Source: Phoronis australis (lineage: Eukaryota; Phoronida; Phoronidae). Taken from it: a DNA stretch of 43,150 nucleotides. The position numbers and the translations under genes are program-made. The stretch lies in NCBI GenBank assembly GCA_002633005.1, contig NMRA01000255.1, positions 59,457-102,606 on the forward strand, given 5' to 3'. A model generated the notes under the pieces. The model was given only the letters and a program-made list of their open reading frames with translations, did not search any database and was not told the DNA's origin. Shown here piece after piece: positions 32,170 through 42,309 of the stretch (its first letter is position 1; every line of letters starts with the position of its first letter).

Positions 32170-32235
32170 TAATGGTGCAGTGGTAACGTAGTGACATGCG
32201 AATAAGAAGATCCCTGTATCGAATCCCGATAGGGT
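32170..32235 (+). repeat. tRNA-like sequence, probably a SINE head or tRNA pseudogene
   Basis: TGGTGCAGTGG at 32173-32183 matches the RNA polymerase III A box consensus fully. GTATCGAATCC at 32216-32226 matches the B box except two positions. The 32 bases between them are normal for a tRNA-type promoter. I cannot fold a full cloverleaf with an acceptor stem, so this is more likely a tRNA-derived SINE fragment than a tRNA gene. Confidence 0.5.
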
Positions 32236-32239
32236 TTAA

Positions 32240-34530
32240 AAATGCTGCATTTCACTTGTGCTAATCCATCGTCTGCCTGTGGAATGATGGCGCTCTTCGA
32301 GTTAACTCTGAAACGCTTTTTACATCATAATGTCCCCCTCTAAATAAAATAACATAGCAAAAATATCCCTTTCAACAACACGTTCAGCTAATCAAGCTCA
32401 TCATTATTAAACGAATCAATTTCGGCCATAAGCCCACAACTTTTTCATTTCAACGAAAAATTGACTTTGAGATTTTTGGCAACGACATTTTATTATTTTT
32501 TGATTGTGTTAGGTTTTGGAAGTATTAAACAAATCAGAATATATGTTGCTCATTTTTACAGCGCAGAAGTCCCTCTTTCGTCTATTTTCCGATGCAGACA
32601 GAAAAACATAACTGCGGATGCAAAAAAACATTCCTTTTCAGTACAAAAATCCGGTTATGTCACAATTTCACTTTCATTTGTCACTGACGTCACTGTGTCT
32701 GGAGCAAACTACTCTTGTTGTCTGGCAACCAAACAACTCCATTGGAGGTAAAGTTAATAGCTATTTTAAAGTAGATATTCGCCTCGTGAAAGAGAGTTTT
32801 CCAGGGTGCCACATGTGGTGCAATGGTTTTCAGAGTGCGGAACTAAGCAACTACACGCCTTCCGTCTGCTCGTATCCCGTGAAAATGAAAACGCAAAGCG
32901 TAGCTATTTAATACTACTTCCATCAGTGGTGGCTTTTTGAAAAGGCCCGTTTCGTGTTAGTCTTTGTGTTTGTGTGTCGATAAACGAAAACAAAGGATTT
33001 CAAAAACACGGACAGCTTTTGAATCAAAACCGCGTAGTTCTGCGATAGTTAGGTAGACATGACGTTTTTGATCAACTTGCAGTTTTACGTTTTTGAGTGG
33101 ATTGGCAAATCACGCTGAAACCAAACCTCAACAAACGGACTGCAAAACATAAGTCTTCAAACATAAACGGAAGCATGCAGGGATGGCTAAGGGAAATTTT
33201 TCAGTTTTCTTAGTAAATATCTTTGTTTTGAAAACTGCTGGGAGATCCCTTACTTCAATATTACTTATTGGCTACTCTTTTGGTGACGTAGCGAAACACC
33301 AACTCTTGCAATCAACGAGTACATAGATTACACTTCTGTCAGGACTAGAATAAATCCAACAGTGTCTCCGGAATCTATAAAATTGTTACTTTTATGATTG
33401 TTATGAAAAATTCAATAGTTGTACAAATTGAAATAGAGAATAAAAACAGCTAGAGAACTGTGGCTGCGACTTCGTGGTTTCATCTTGAATTCTTCAAACT
33501 ATTTTCACTAGTGTGTTACTATGAAGTACTTTTGCTTTTGCTATGAATGTGCAATTGTTTTATGCCAAAGTGAAACATCGTCAAAACAGTTTCCTAAAGC
33601 TTTTCGGAATACAGTGCATAATTGTAGCATCTGAAAGTTTCAAACAACTGCATACTTTAATTCAAAATCGAATAAAAGTGACAGAAGTTGGGGTGTCGCA
33701 AAGAAGTCTCGCATCAAAAAGTTCCCCTCGTACTCATTTCTTTCCGGCACTACTTCCAGGATGGCTGAAAGACGATCCCAACTGACGTCATGATCGAGTC
33801 TTTTCTGTCAATCCCATGTGGCAATGCTGATTTTTTTACTGTTTGCGATGTTAAAACAAGTCTGAGTTTTGTTGTTTTTGGTATCCAATTATAAAAGGTG
33901 TTTCAACAATTAATAGATATGTATTTTCCATGGCGCAAATTTAGGCCTACACAAAGTACAGAAGGGAAAAATAGAATTTGGTAGTGACACTCCGCCGGGC
34001 TATCACGAGTCGACTACTTTACTGAGGAAGTTCCATTTTCCGTCTGGTAGCACAACAACTATAGCAAGAAGCATTGCGCCAGCATAATCTGTGCTAGAAA
34101 GGCCTAAACCGAGCACACGGGATTATTGTAGTCTATGGTACTCGTAAGACCGAAAGATGACACTTATAGATAGTACTGGAGCCTGCATCAAAATTTGTGT
34201 ACTCATTTGACCAGTTGTCCGTTCAACCGTGATGACCAGTCCTTGCGGTGGTGAGAGAAACGAGTTAGGGGGACTATTTGGAACAGATTTTTCTTGTAAA
34301 AACAGTTGATTATCTCGATTAACCAGCGACTGAAGCCGATATATGGGGGGTGAAAGGTTACTCATAAATAATCTGAAAGTGTGTGTCCAAACAACCCCGC
34401 AATGAGGTATCCACGTTGTTATGGCATAATTATATTACTAGCAACTCTATTGTCATTGTAAGAGAAATCTGCATTTTATTGTTTGGTCCCGCAATGGCGA
34501 CTTACTGACTCTCAGTACTTAGTTCTCTAC
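32240..34530. other. Intergenic DNA, no gene recognised
   Basis: Several overlapping short frames are open here (for example 32461-32751 and 33543-33785) but lack domain, splice or composition support. TGACGTCA octamers lie at 32685 and 33783. Confidence 0.45.
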
Positions 34531-34538
34531 CACGCCAA

Positions 34539-34561
34539 TGCGCATGCGTTATGCATGCGCA
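34539..34561. promoter_or_regulatory. Inverted pair of NRF1-like sites
   Basis: TGCGCATGC, a gttat spacer, then GCATGCGCA. The arms pair perfectly. Each arm with its neighbours matches the palindromic NRF1 core (TGCGCATGCGC) closely. NRF1-like boxes are typical of housekeeping promoters in animals, and the next gene to the right starts at 35394. The link is inference. Confidence 0.4.
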
Positions 34562-34665
34562 ACTCGAAACCGTGGATTTCATTTCACATGTTATCCGTAA
34601 AAACATCTTCCCAGGTTGATCACTGTAATTCAAGTGCGGAATGTTACTGGGAATTTCTGTGGACA

Positions 34666-34703
34666 GGCCCTCAAAATACAGGGCGCCCTGTATTTCGAGG
34701 GCC
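34666..34703. other. 38 bp near-perfect palindrome without spacer
   Basis: The left arm GGCCCTCAAAATACAGGGC is followed at once by GCCCTGTATTTCGAGGGCC. Only one base pair of nineteen fails to match (A versus C at the TCAAAA/TTTCGA position). It is GC-rich at the ends and centre, lies 105 bases from the NRF1-like pair and about 690 bases upstream of the repeat-protein gene. Confidence 0.85.
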
Positions 34704-35393
34704 ATAGGTCTGCTTTCGGAGTCACAGTTAAGAATTTTCTGCAATTTGCAGGTTTCCAAAAATGGACATAATCGGAGATTTGCGAAAACAAAAACAAGTA
34801 TTTGTGACGAGAAACTGGACGATTTAGTTTAATTCTACACTTTTTGGTTTGTCAACAAAATAAATTCAGCTAATAGTACCACTTATACACATAATGGTCC
34901 TCATTCCATGTCGGCGTCGCGGACACACTTTCCAATTATAAGTATATTCCAAAAGTACGCTTTGGATTATAGTACTCCATTTTATTAGAATGTAACCAGG
35001 GGGTCAGTATAATAAATTCCCGACAGCATTCCCAGAGGTCTGTCACCAGTACAAATAGCAATCTTCTTTCAAGTGCTTTTATATCCTTTTTAGCAAGTTT
35101 TTAGCAACAGTTTTTTAAAGCGCACGCCTGTGCTACCGGACAATTGAGACTGATTTGATAACTTTCTCTCGAGGTCTTTAAAGCAAATACAGAACGAAAT
35201 TCAAAAAATCACTGCAGAGGTGATTTTCAAAAAGGATTTTCTTTTCTCTAAATACATTTGTATACAGATTGTAACGTAATCCTTTGATCGAGGCGTACTT
35301 AATACATACAGCGTAATTACAACAACTTCTCTTTGTTATCTAGATGAATTTATGAGAATACGCTTTGCAGGTCACTTATTTTAAGGACCCACG
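34704..35393. other. Upstream region of the PRYLSPTSAA-repeat gene
   Basis: AT-rich. Acceptor-like signals ttgttatctag (ending 35343) and cgctttgcag (ending 35370) precede the start codon by 50 and 23 bases. This suggests that the 5' untranslated region begins in an upstream exon, but I cannot place that exon. Confidence 0.4.
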
Positions 35394-38300
35394 ATGGATT
35401 CCTCTCTGCACCAAAGATTAAGACCACAGGATGAACTAAGTTCAAGCCATCCGGCAGCTACAGAAGACCGTATCGCAACATTTGGCACGAAAGAATCCGG
35501 GGACCATCGTATGCCAAGATATCTTTCACCAACCAGTGCTGCCAAAGTGAAAACAAAACCTAAATACAACACTAAATCACCTAAAACATTCAAATTTGGA
35601 AAACCGGAGGTAGAAGAACCTAAACAGTTTTCCAACGGATCTCCCGTGGCTAAAGGAAAAGCGAAAATATCGACTGAACTGAGTGTTCCTGGCTATATGC
35701 AACTGACAACAGCAGCCAAGGATAAAATGCGACTTGAGAGCGAAGACGCAAAAATGGTTCCAAACTTACAACCTGGCACAGGGGATGAACTGTACTCGAT
35801 TAAACACCATCGAGCGGCAAAGCAAGAATCTGCAGAGCCCGTCTATTGCGAGCCAAACTCTCGTTACTTATCACCTACGAGCGCTGCCCAAAGAAAAATC
35901 CGAAACAAGATTAGCGTAGCTGAGGAGACTTCGCCAAGAATGAAGTTTGGTAAAAACGAGGCTGAAAAAATACCTTTTCTTAATTTGACTGACGTCCCAT
36001 CCCCACCACCTTCAAAACACCAAAAGAAACGAGGGGCAAGTTATGATGCCAATATTCCGAGGTATTTGTCAATGACAAGTGCGAGCCAGGTAAAAGCGAG
36101 GGTCAAAGTGGGAGACAAGACAAAATCTCCAAGAATGTCGTTTAATTTGAAAAGCAAGTCGCAGGAGAGAATACCGTCCAAGTCTCCACTAACAACAAAC
36201 TCTGCGCCCAAGCAAGATCATACGTCTGACTGTATGTCCGTTGTTGATGATTTGCTTAAAACAAGAACAATCAAGACCAGCAATGTTATTCATGCTAAAG
36301 AACCCTGTTACCGTCGAGTAGGTGTTGTGTCATCGTCTCCTCCAAAAGTCAAACTCAGTGGAACAAACGATTCAAGCATTCCACGCTATCTTGCCCTGAC
36401 CAGTGCAGCCAAAGTCAAGACAAGGCGTAAGACTGAGGTCCAACCTGGCCCGAAAATGCGGTTTGGAAAGACTGAATTGTCCATTTCACCAGCTCGCCTG
36501 TCGCCGCAGCGAATCATGGAAAGCACTGCAGTAGACGACGAAAAAACAACTTCGTGGTGCAATTTGAACGAATCGCGTGACGCATGCGGTAACAGAGATG
36601 AGCCAAGAGTTGTTAAAAAAACATTGAGCCCAAGGCATACCTCAGACCTGGCCTTGATCATTCGTGACGACTGTGAGAGATCAAAGAATGAAAAATTTAA
36701 AAATCGACAAACAAATTCTACTTCCGGTATGTACCTCTTTTTGAATATTGTTTATTTTTATTGTATTCTGGTGTAAAACACACACAGACACACATTTTGT
36801 CATTTCCTGTGGCTTTTTGAGGACAAATTTAAAGATTTAAAAAATTTGAACGCGTTGAATTAGATTTCGTAATCTTACACTGTGTTTCATTGATAAGTTA
36901 TGCGCTTATTTCTCCATAGAGAAGAAAGATCGACTTGGTTGTACCTGCGATTGCAGTCATTTCGTCGTTGACCCTAGAATGTACTCTTGTATTCATCAGA
37001 AGTCCCCTCGTATATATTCCGTACTATTTAGAGAAAATCTGGATCTAAAAATGAGGACGAGGGCCCAAAAGCAGCATTTCTGGGGGTTACGGCAGAAATT
37101 GTTTTGCAACACAAACTGTATTGCCTTGTATTTTGGATCCTATTTGAGCTTGCAGAGTATTGTTTCCAATTGAAAGACTGAACATTTCGTTCAAGTAGTA
37201 ACTATAAAATGTAATTTAAGTGGTTAGTGCGGGAACAACAAGACAACCATTGGAGCTCAGACAATATTTCAAAGTGAAAACGGGATTATGGCTGTGTAAT
37301 GCAAAATGATATAACAGCCAACAAATTTTTAAATGACGCTTCCATCGATCCCTTGGAATTCCCAGGCATTTATCGACTTTTCAGTGAAGGATGACATAAA
37401 CGTATTGAAATTGATATCGACCGCCTTGCCGACCACTGGACGGCTAGGTCAATAAAACATTAATATATTATTAGATTGGCATTATTAAAGTTGTCTGCAA
37501 TTTATTCACAAATATAGAAAAGTTGTTCACTAACTACCATATATATGTATGGCGTAATGGCGAGATTAAAAGAGCCGCAGAACATACCTAACTCATACTT
37601 TATAATTGATTTAGTGTCACCTATGAAGAGAAAGAAAAATTCACCAAAACTGAGTGCCAGTGATACAAACACAACATCCGGCTCAAACAGATTAGCCGCA
37701 AAAACCTCAAGATTGCCAAAACAAGGTGAAAGGAAGACACTACCGTCTTCAGTGCCTATCAAGAACAGAGCTGGCGGCGAAACTCATAAAAAGGTTATCT
37801 TTGCACCGGTTGTAAAACAACAGTTAAAGCTGAGGGAAATTAGTTTCTTATATTGATTTTTTCACTGTGTTCAAAACAAATAAACTGGGATCAGGAGCCT
37901 GTTTCATAAAACGTGACTTAAGACTTAAGACAGAAAATTAGTCTTGTGCTACACATAACTATTAAATCTCATTTCGGCAAAATTGCAGTCTCTGAGAATA
38001 AACACATAACTATTAGTTACTAAGTTAATTTCCATAAATATTTCTCGATTGTGATGCCCTCATAATTACTTGGCTAAACTTTTACTCACCAATTGTGAAT
38101 TGGGAGCGTAGGATCAAATTCCTGTCAGTGCTAAATCTTAAGTCACTTTCATGAAATGGACCCCAAAAGCAGTTGGCTATGTATCATTTCAAAATTGTTA
38201 AATTGTTGCGAAACCAAAGATGACCCATTTCTTAACTGTGTACTGTTTATGATCTGGTACGGATCTAATTGCAAGAGATTTTTGGGCGTGGCAAGGACCT

Positions 38301-38932
38301 GCTTGAGGCTATGCTCGGTGAATGGAATTGTTGGTCGGTCATGCCAACTTGTTGAGTCTCGTCTCAAGCAATAATGAAACTTACGAGTTCTTCCCAAAAA
38401 CATGTCAAGATCTGTTTTACAACATTGCACGATCTAAATCAAAGGTTCTTTTTTGATAGGAGGCCATTTTACAGCAGCTTTTAATATACCACAGAGACCA
38501 TCTTAATTTGATTTATTGTCACAGATTAACGTATCTGAAGCAGAGACGACTGATCCGAAATACGCAACGGCAGGAATCTCCGCAGATGACAGTCACGGGT
38601 TGAATTTGGAAGTCATCCAAGACTCTTGTGCTAACCAAAATGAGGCAATTTCCAAACCGTGTGTTACCCATGGGTTCAGAAAGTTGTGGGTGAGCAAGTA
38701 TCATATCGACAAAGACCCCAAATGGGTGGACGCCATTGAACTGCGCCTGTGTGACATCAATGATGATGGCTCGTTGAAGCTCCCTCTTTCGGATCTCGAG
38801 GAAGTTAGCCAGATGTACGCTGAGTATGATGGCGACGGAAATTTAGGTGTCAAGACTGGAATTAACTTTGCCCTCACAGCAGGAATGCTCTATTTGGGTT
38901 ATCAAATCGGTATTCCACCTTTTAAGTGGTAA
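35394..38932 (+). CDS. Basic Ser/Pro/Lys-rich protein with five PRYLSPTSAAKVK-type repeats and an acidic DG-loop tail (about 639 residues)
   Basis: Exons are 35394-36726, 37615-37793 and 38525-38932. The first junction is phase 1 (TCCG|GTATGT to TTGATTTAG), the second is phase 0 (AAAAG|GTTATC to TTGTCACAG), and the total is a multiple of three. Repeats begin at residues 41, 98, 157, 222 and 330. Each is [I/M/V]PRYL-x-x-TSAA-x-VK, a basic linker, then in most copies SPRM-x-FGK. No signal peptide or membrane segment is seen, so an intracellular, possibly cytoskeletal, protein is likely. The motif resembles DUF4005 of plant IQD proteins, which binds microtubules. The similarity is by eye and homology is unproven. 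The last 135 residues end with CDINDDGSLKL and EYDGDGNLGV loops resembling degenerate calcium-binding loops. A further phase-compatible exon may exist at 36920. A MITE sits in the last intron. Confidence 0.75.
36920..37173 (+). CDS. Possible alternative terminal exon of the repeat-protein gene
   Basis: A clean acceptor (tatttctccatag, ending 36919) opens a frame that continues in phase 1 from the donor at 36726. It stays open for 84 codons to a TGA at 37171-37173. The product begins EKKDRLGCTCDCSHFVV and would replace the C-terminal exons. A weak internal donor (CTTG|GTTGTA, exon end 36937) would instead make an 18 bp phase-neutral cassette exon. No polyadenylation signal is obvious after it. 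Both options are speculative. Confidence 0.3.
37894..38164. mobile_element. MITE family A, copy 2 (271 bp), in the last intron of the repeat-protein gene
   Basis: The left end GGAGCCTGTTTCATAAAACG then TGACTTAAGA is matched by the right end, inverted: GGGGTCCATTTCATGAAAG then TGACTTAAGA. Ends, length and internal ACACATAACTAT and AAATCTCATTT words match the copy at 5806-6075, in the other orientation. No coding capacity. Confidence 0.82.
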
Positions 38933-39029
38933 CTGGATCCAAAAGATAGGGAACGTACACGATGAATCACCAATCAACAATTAAAAGATGAGACATAGGT
39001 AATTCAAATTAAGAGAATAGTCCTACTGA

Positions 39030-39035
39030 AATAAA
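39030..39035 (+). terminator. Polyadenylation signal (AATAAA) of the repeat-protein gene
   Basis: Canonical AATAAA 98 bases after the TAA stop at 38930-38932. It is followed within 5-40 bases by GTGGTC and GGTTTTGTGTCGG, a GT-rich downstream element. It supports 38932 as the true end of the coding region. Confidence 0.75.
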
Positions 39036-39149
39036 GTGGTCTTTGCACTGATTGGTTTTGTGTCGGTCGTTTATCGAAATGCGAAATGCCTTCTTGGCAT
39101 AAATCAATACATATTCTGGAGAGTAAAACCTTTGTCGCAAAAGGATGAC

Positions 39150-39740
39150 ATGTCGACGACGATGACAGCAATTACGGTAATGGTGATGACGATGATGATG
39201 ACAACTACGAAGATTATAATGATGATGAGAATGGTGGTGTTGTCGAAGGAGATGACAAATGTGAAGATTATGATGACGATGACGATGATGGTGATGATGA
39301 TGATGATGACGAAGATGGTGCTGGTGTCGATAGAGATGATGGCGATAATGATAAGATAAGAAATTTGAAAATTATGATGATGGTGATGATGAGAATGGTG
39401 GTAGTGTCGCTGGAGATGATGATAATTTTGAAGATTATGAGGATGATGATGAGAATTATCGTAGTATCGCTGGAGACGATGAGGATCATTTTGAAGATGA
39501 TGATGATGATGACGATGATGATGAAAATGACCGTGATGCTGATGGTGTTGATGATGATGACAACTGTAAAGATTATGATGATGATGCTGATGATAATGGT
39601 ACTGATGATGACGATGATGGCGACGTCGGTGGCAATGATGATAACTGTCATGATAGTAGTGATTGTGTTGACGGAGGTGATGTTGGTGATGGCTATGATG
39701 AATGGAGTGGTTGCTACGCAATGCAAGAGGATGGTCTTGC
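39150..39740 (+). repeat. GAT/GAC-rich minisatellite encoding Asp/Glu-rich frames
   Basis: About 590 bases dominated by gat and gac triplets, with a looser 60-100 base unit of the type gaagattatgatgat, gagaatggtggt, gtcgaaggagatgat. The acidic frame is free of stops from 39150 to about 39350. After one shift near 39355 it is open again to a TGA at 39758, ending in the non-repetitive GYDEWSGCYAMQEDGLA. The Met-rich and His-rich frames are the other readings of the same triplets. It starts about 115 bases after the polyadenylation signal of the preceding gene. Confidence 0.75.
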
Positions 39741-39759
39741 ACAAAAACAGACCCGTTGA

Positions 39760-40630
39760 TTTTTTTCTGTTCTATTATATCTTCTGTACCAATACACGTA
39801 TAGCTTTGATATGTACACTTTCGCAATCGTAACTTCAGAAACAGTTCATAACGTGAGGCAAATCCAGTCGCACCGCTGGGGTGACAAACTCCAAACCTCT
39901 TTGAGTTACGGCCACGCCGTCACTTAAGGCTACCGTAAAGCGTTGTTCATTAGAATTACACAATTGTTGCAAATGACCAACTCGAAGCACCTACAGGTGA
40001 CCCTAATACCGTCACCGTGACGTCAAATAATAATTATACTCCTCCGTATTTTGCGAATTTCAGTGTGCCAAATCCGCATTTAAGTAACACAACTCTATAT
40101 AAATTTACAAAATCATTAAATAGAAATGGAACGTGAAAGATCGTGAAATATATCTTCCTGAAGAAAGTACTATCTTACAACGTCTAGTCCAGAGAAATTC
40201 ATTATCCCCTGTGAGAAAATTTTCAGAGAAAAATCACGCTTTCTGAAATACGCGCGAAAGAAAAACTCTGTGGTTACCAGAGAGTTTCTTATCTCCATCC
40301 CACGCATGATAAACTTGTCATTTTCTTAAGTTGTGTTTCACGGGTACACATGTAGGTAAAAACTACAGAAAATATTACTGCTCAGAAATCGAATTAACAA
40401 AAAGTATATGGGCAACGACTAAACAGTGCACAAATGAATTATAAAAGAAAGTAGAATACCGTAACATTGTATAGTTACATACATGCATACCCCCACACAC
40501 ACTTAGACACGCAAATAAGACTGCGAGTTTTTTGAAAGTTACATAAACCCACCTGTTAGTGGGGTCGTAACTTATCTTTTAAAATTTCAGAACAGACTCT
40601 CTTCCACTTTTTTCCGCAAAATATTGTAAC
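39760..40630. other. Intergenic DNA, no gene recognised
   Basis: AT-rich, with one TGACGTCA octamer at 40018 and a short imperfect CA run near 40490. Nothing else is supported. Confidence 0.5.
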
Positions 40631-40634
40631 ATGA

Positions 40635-40979
40635 TTATAACATCCAAAATGCCTTGTTGAAAAATTCATAACATGCAGCTTGATACGGTGGCTCTAAAAC
40701 TGGAGCTGAAAATATATCAGCGGTTAAATTACTTCCCAGCATCCAGTCAAAGCCACAGGTCTGTGCGCACAAAGGATGGCCAGTGTAATTGTCGGTTTTG
40801 TTGGTGTCGAGAAATCGATGGTTGTCTGGAACCGTTTTTCGAGAGTTTGGATTGACGCTGTTCTCAGCCTCGTCCCTAAGGTTCAAGATGTCCCTGGTCG
40901 GTTTACCCATTTGAAGTTTGTTTGGGGAAAAATTTACTTGGCAGAAATCTGACTTGTTTAACTTTTTACGCAGTTCGCC
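40635..40979 (-). CDS. Unidentified open frame, up to 114 codons
   Basis: On the minus strand a frame is open from about 40979 to a TAA at 40635-40637. From the first ATG (40910) it gives 91 residues beginning MGKPTRDILNLRDEAENS. It includes GHPLCAQTCGFDWMLGS and LEPPYQAACYEFFNKAF. Codon use looks more coding-like than the surroundings, and three N-x-T sites are present. I find no good acceptor at the upstream edge, no signal peptide and no family. It may be the last exon of a gene or a transposon relic. Confidence 0.35.
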   Translation of the reverse strand, partial: GELRKKLNKSDFCQVNFSPNKLQMGKPTRDILNLRDEAENSVNPNSRKTVPDNHRFLDTNKTDNYTGHPLCAQTCGFDWMLGSNLTADIFSAPVLEPPYQAACYEFFNKAFWML

Positions 40980-41404
40980 GGATTATCAACTCTGAAACAT
41001 GCTGTAGTATAATACAAGAAAATAAAAATGAGTGGTATGTATGCAGAAATTTAGGCTTATACTCTTCAAAAATTGATGCATTTGAATTCAAAAGCAGGAT
41101 AATTTCCATGATGGTTTTAACAAAACAATAAGTACAACAGCGCATTTTATTTCAAGCGTGTGTCTTCTGCTTTCGAATCACGATTGGTAGGAACAACAAC
41201 GCCTGTGAAAATCGTTAAAATCTGCCTTTGGGTGTGACTTAGTATCTGGAGAAAATACTTAAATTTAAATTCACCACATCAATGGAGTAAGGACATGAAT
41301 CTTCAAAAGCTGGCATAAAAGTACTCAAGGATACAAATGTTCGAAGGATTCTTGTGTCGCCATTGTCAATGGTGAACGTCGTCCACGGCCAATGAGATAA
41401 ATAG

Positions 41405-42144
41405 AGAGTCCTACACGAGTCGGTTTAGAACATAAGCAAAACCTCTTGGAAATTTCGTCAAAATCTCGAGGCTTGCCGAGAAATATATTTCTCACGTGAT
41501 CTGGAATGTGTTACGACACAACTGGTTAATAACATCGAGTACGTAATTTTTGTTACATGGACGAATCACAAAGCAGTGCAAAGTAGAAATCCACACCCCT
41601 TACATTTTATCGTCTGCAAAACACTAATACCAACATTCAAACGCACGCCAACCAAACATGCCATGTTTTCGAGGTTTTGACAAGGTTTTGATTGACAAAT
41701 CCGGTGTCGCAACTGTACGTACTCCCAGCTGGAAGGTCACGCAAACAACTTCTTAAACGGACTCATCTGCGGCGGCGAATTCCTTATCCACCTTCATTCA
41801 AACGGAAACGAAACCCAACTCAAGAAACGCACACTGCTGACTTATATATTTAATTTAAGATGAAACTGTTAACAAAATGTATCTGAGTTAACTTAACATT
41901 GCGCAAGCGTGTTTTTACAAAGTTGTTTCATGTGGTTGAAAGTTTTAGATATGTCAAGATTTTCGGCAAAAAAGATTTTTTTAACGGTTCATGTGAGAAA
42001 ACAAATCCTGCACCAGTCTCAGGTGTATAACATAGACAAAAGCTCCTGGAACTTTCGTCAAAAACTCGCGGCACGCCTTGGGATTTTGACGAAATTTCCA
42101 AGAGGTTTTTCCCATGTCATAAACCTGACACGAGAGTAGGATTC
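41405..42144. mobile_element. Inverted-repeat element, about 740 bp
   Basis: The left end reads GTCCTACACGAGTCGG, then AACATAAGCAAAACCTCTTG, GAAATTTCGTCAAAATC and GAGGCTTGCCGAG. The right end, inverted, reads ATCCTACTCTCGTGTCAGG, then GACATGGGAAAAACCTCTTG, GAAATTTCGTCAAAATCCC and AAGGCGTGCCGCGAG. The inverted ends match over about 75 bases. The right end contains a further internal foldback at 42035-42112. The interior encodes nothing recognisable. Confidence 0.72.
42035..42112. repeat. Internal foldback within the 41.4-42.1 kb element
   Basis: AAAAGCTCCTGGAACTTTCG then TCAAAA on the left pairs with TTTTGACGAAATTTCCAAG then AGGTTTTT on the right. The arms are about 27 bases with four mismatches and the loop is GC-rich, about 22 bases. 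The same arm sequence appears a third time at 41438-41465. Confidence 0.75.
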
Positions 42145-42309
42145 TCTTAATAACTCATTGTCCTCGCCATGCCTCAAATGGCTAAAGCGATCAGTGCCAT
42201 CTTGAAGCTTGAGGATGAGACTGCTCTGTTTATCAGTAATTTTATTTTCCGTGAAGCACGTGCTGTGGGAATAACTTGCTTGTTTTCGTCAAGGAAAACG
42301 AGATTGCAG

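Noticed and set aside
32461-32911. Overlapping plus-strand frames with a hydrophobic start
   Set aside because: The first frame begins with a non-ATG codon, has no cleavage pattern or splice signals, and both frames have AT-driven composition.
39104-39826. His-rich, Ile-rich and Met-rich frames around 39.1-39.8 kb
   Set aside because: They are alternative readings of the same GAT/GAC triplet minisatellite, which is open in many frames by composition.
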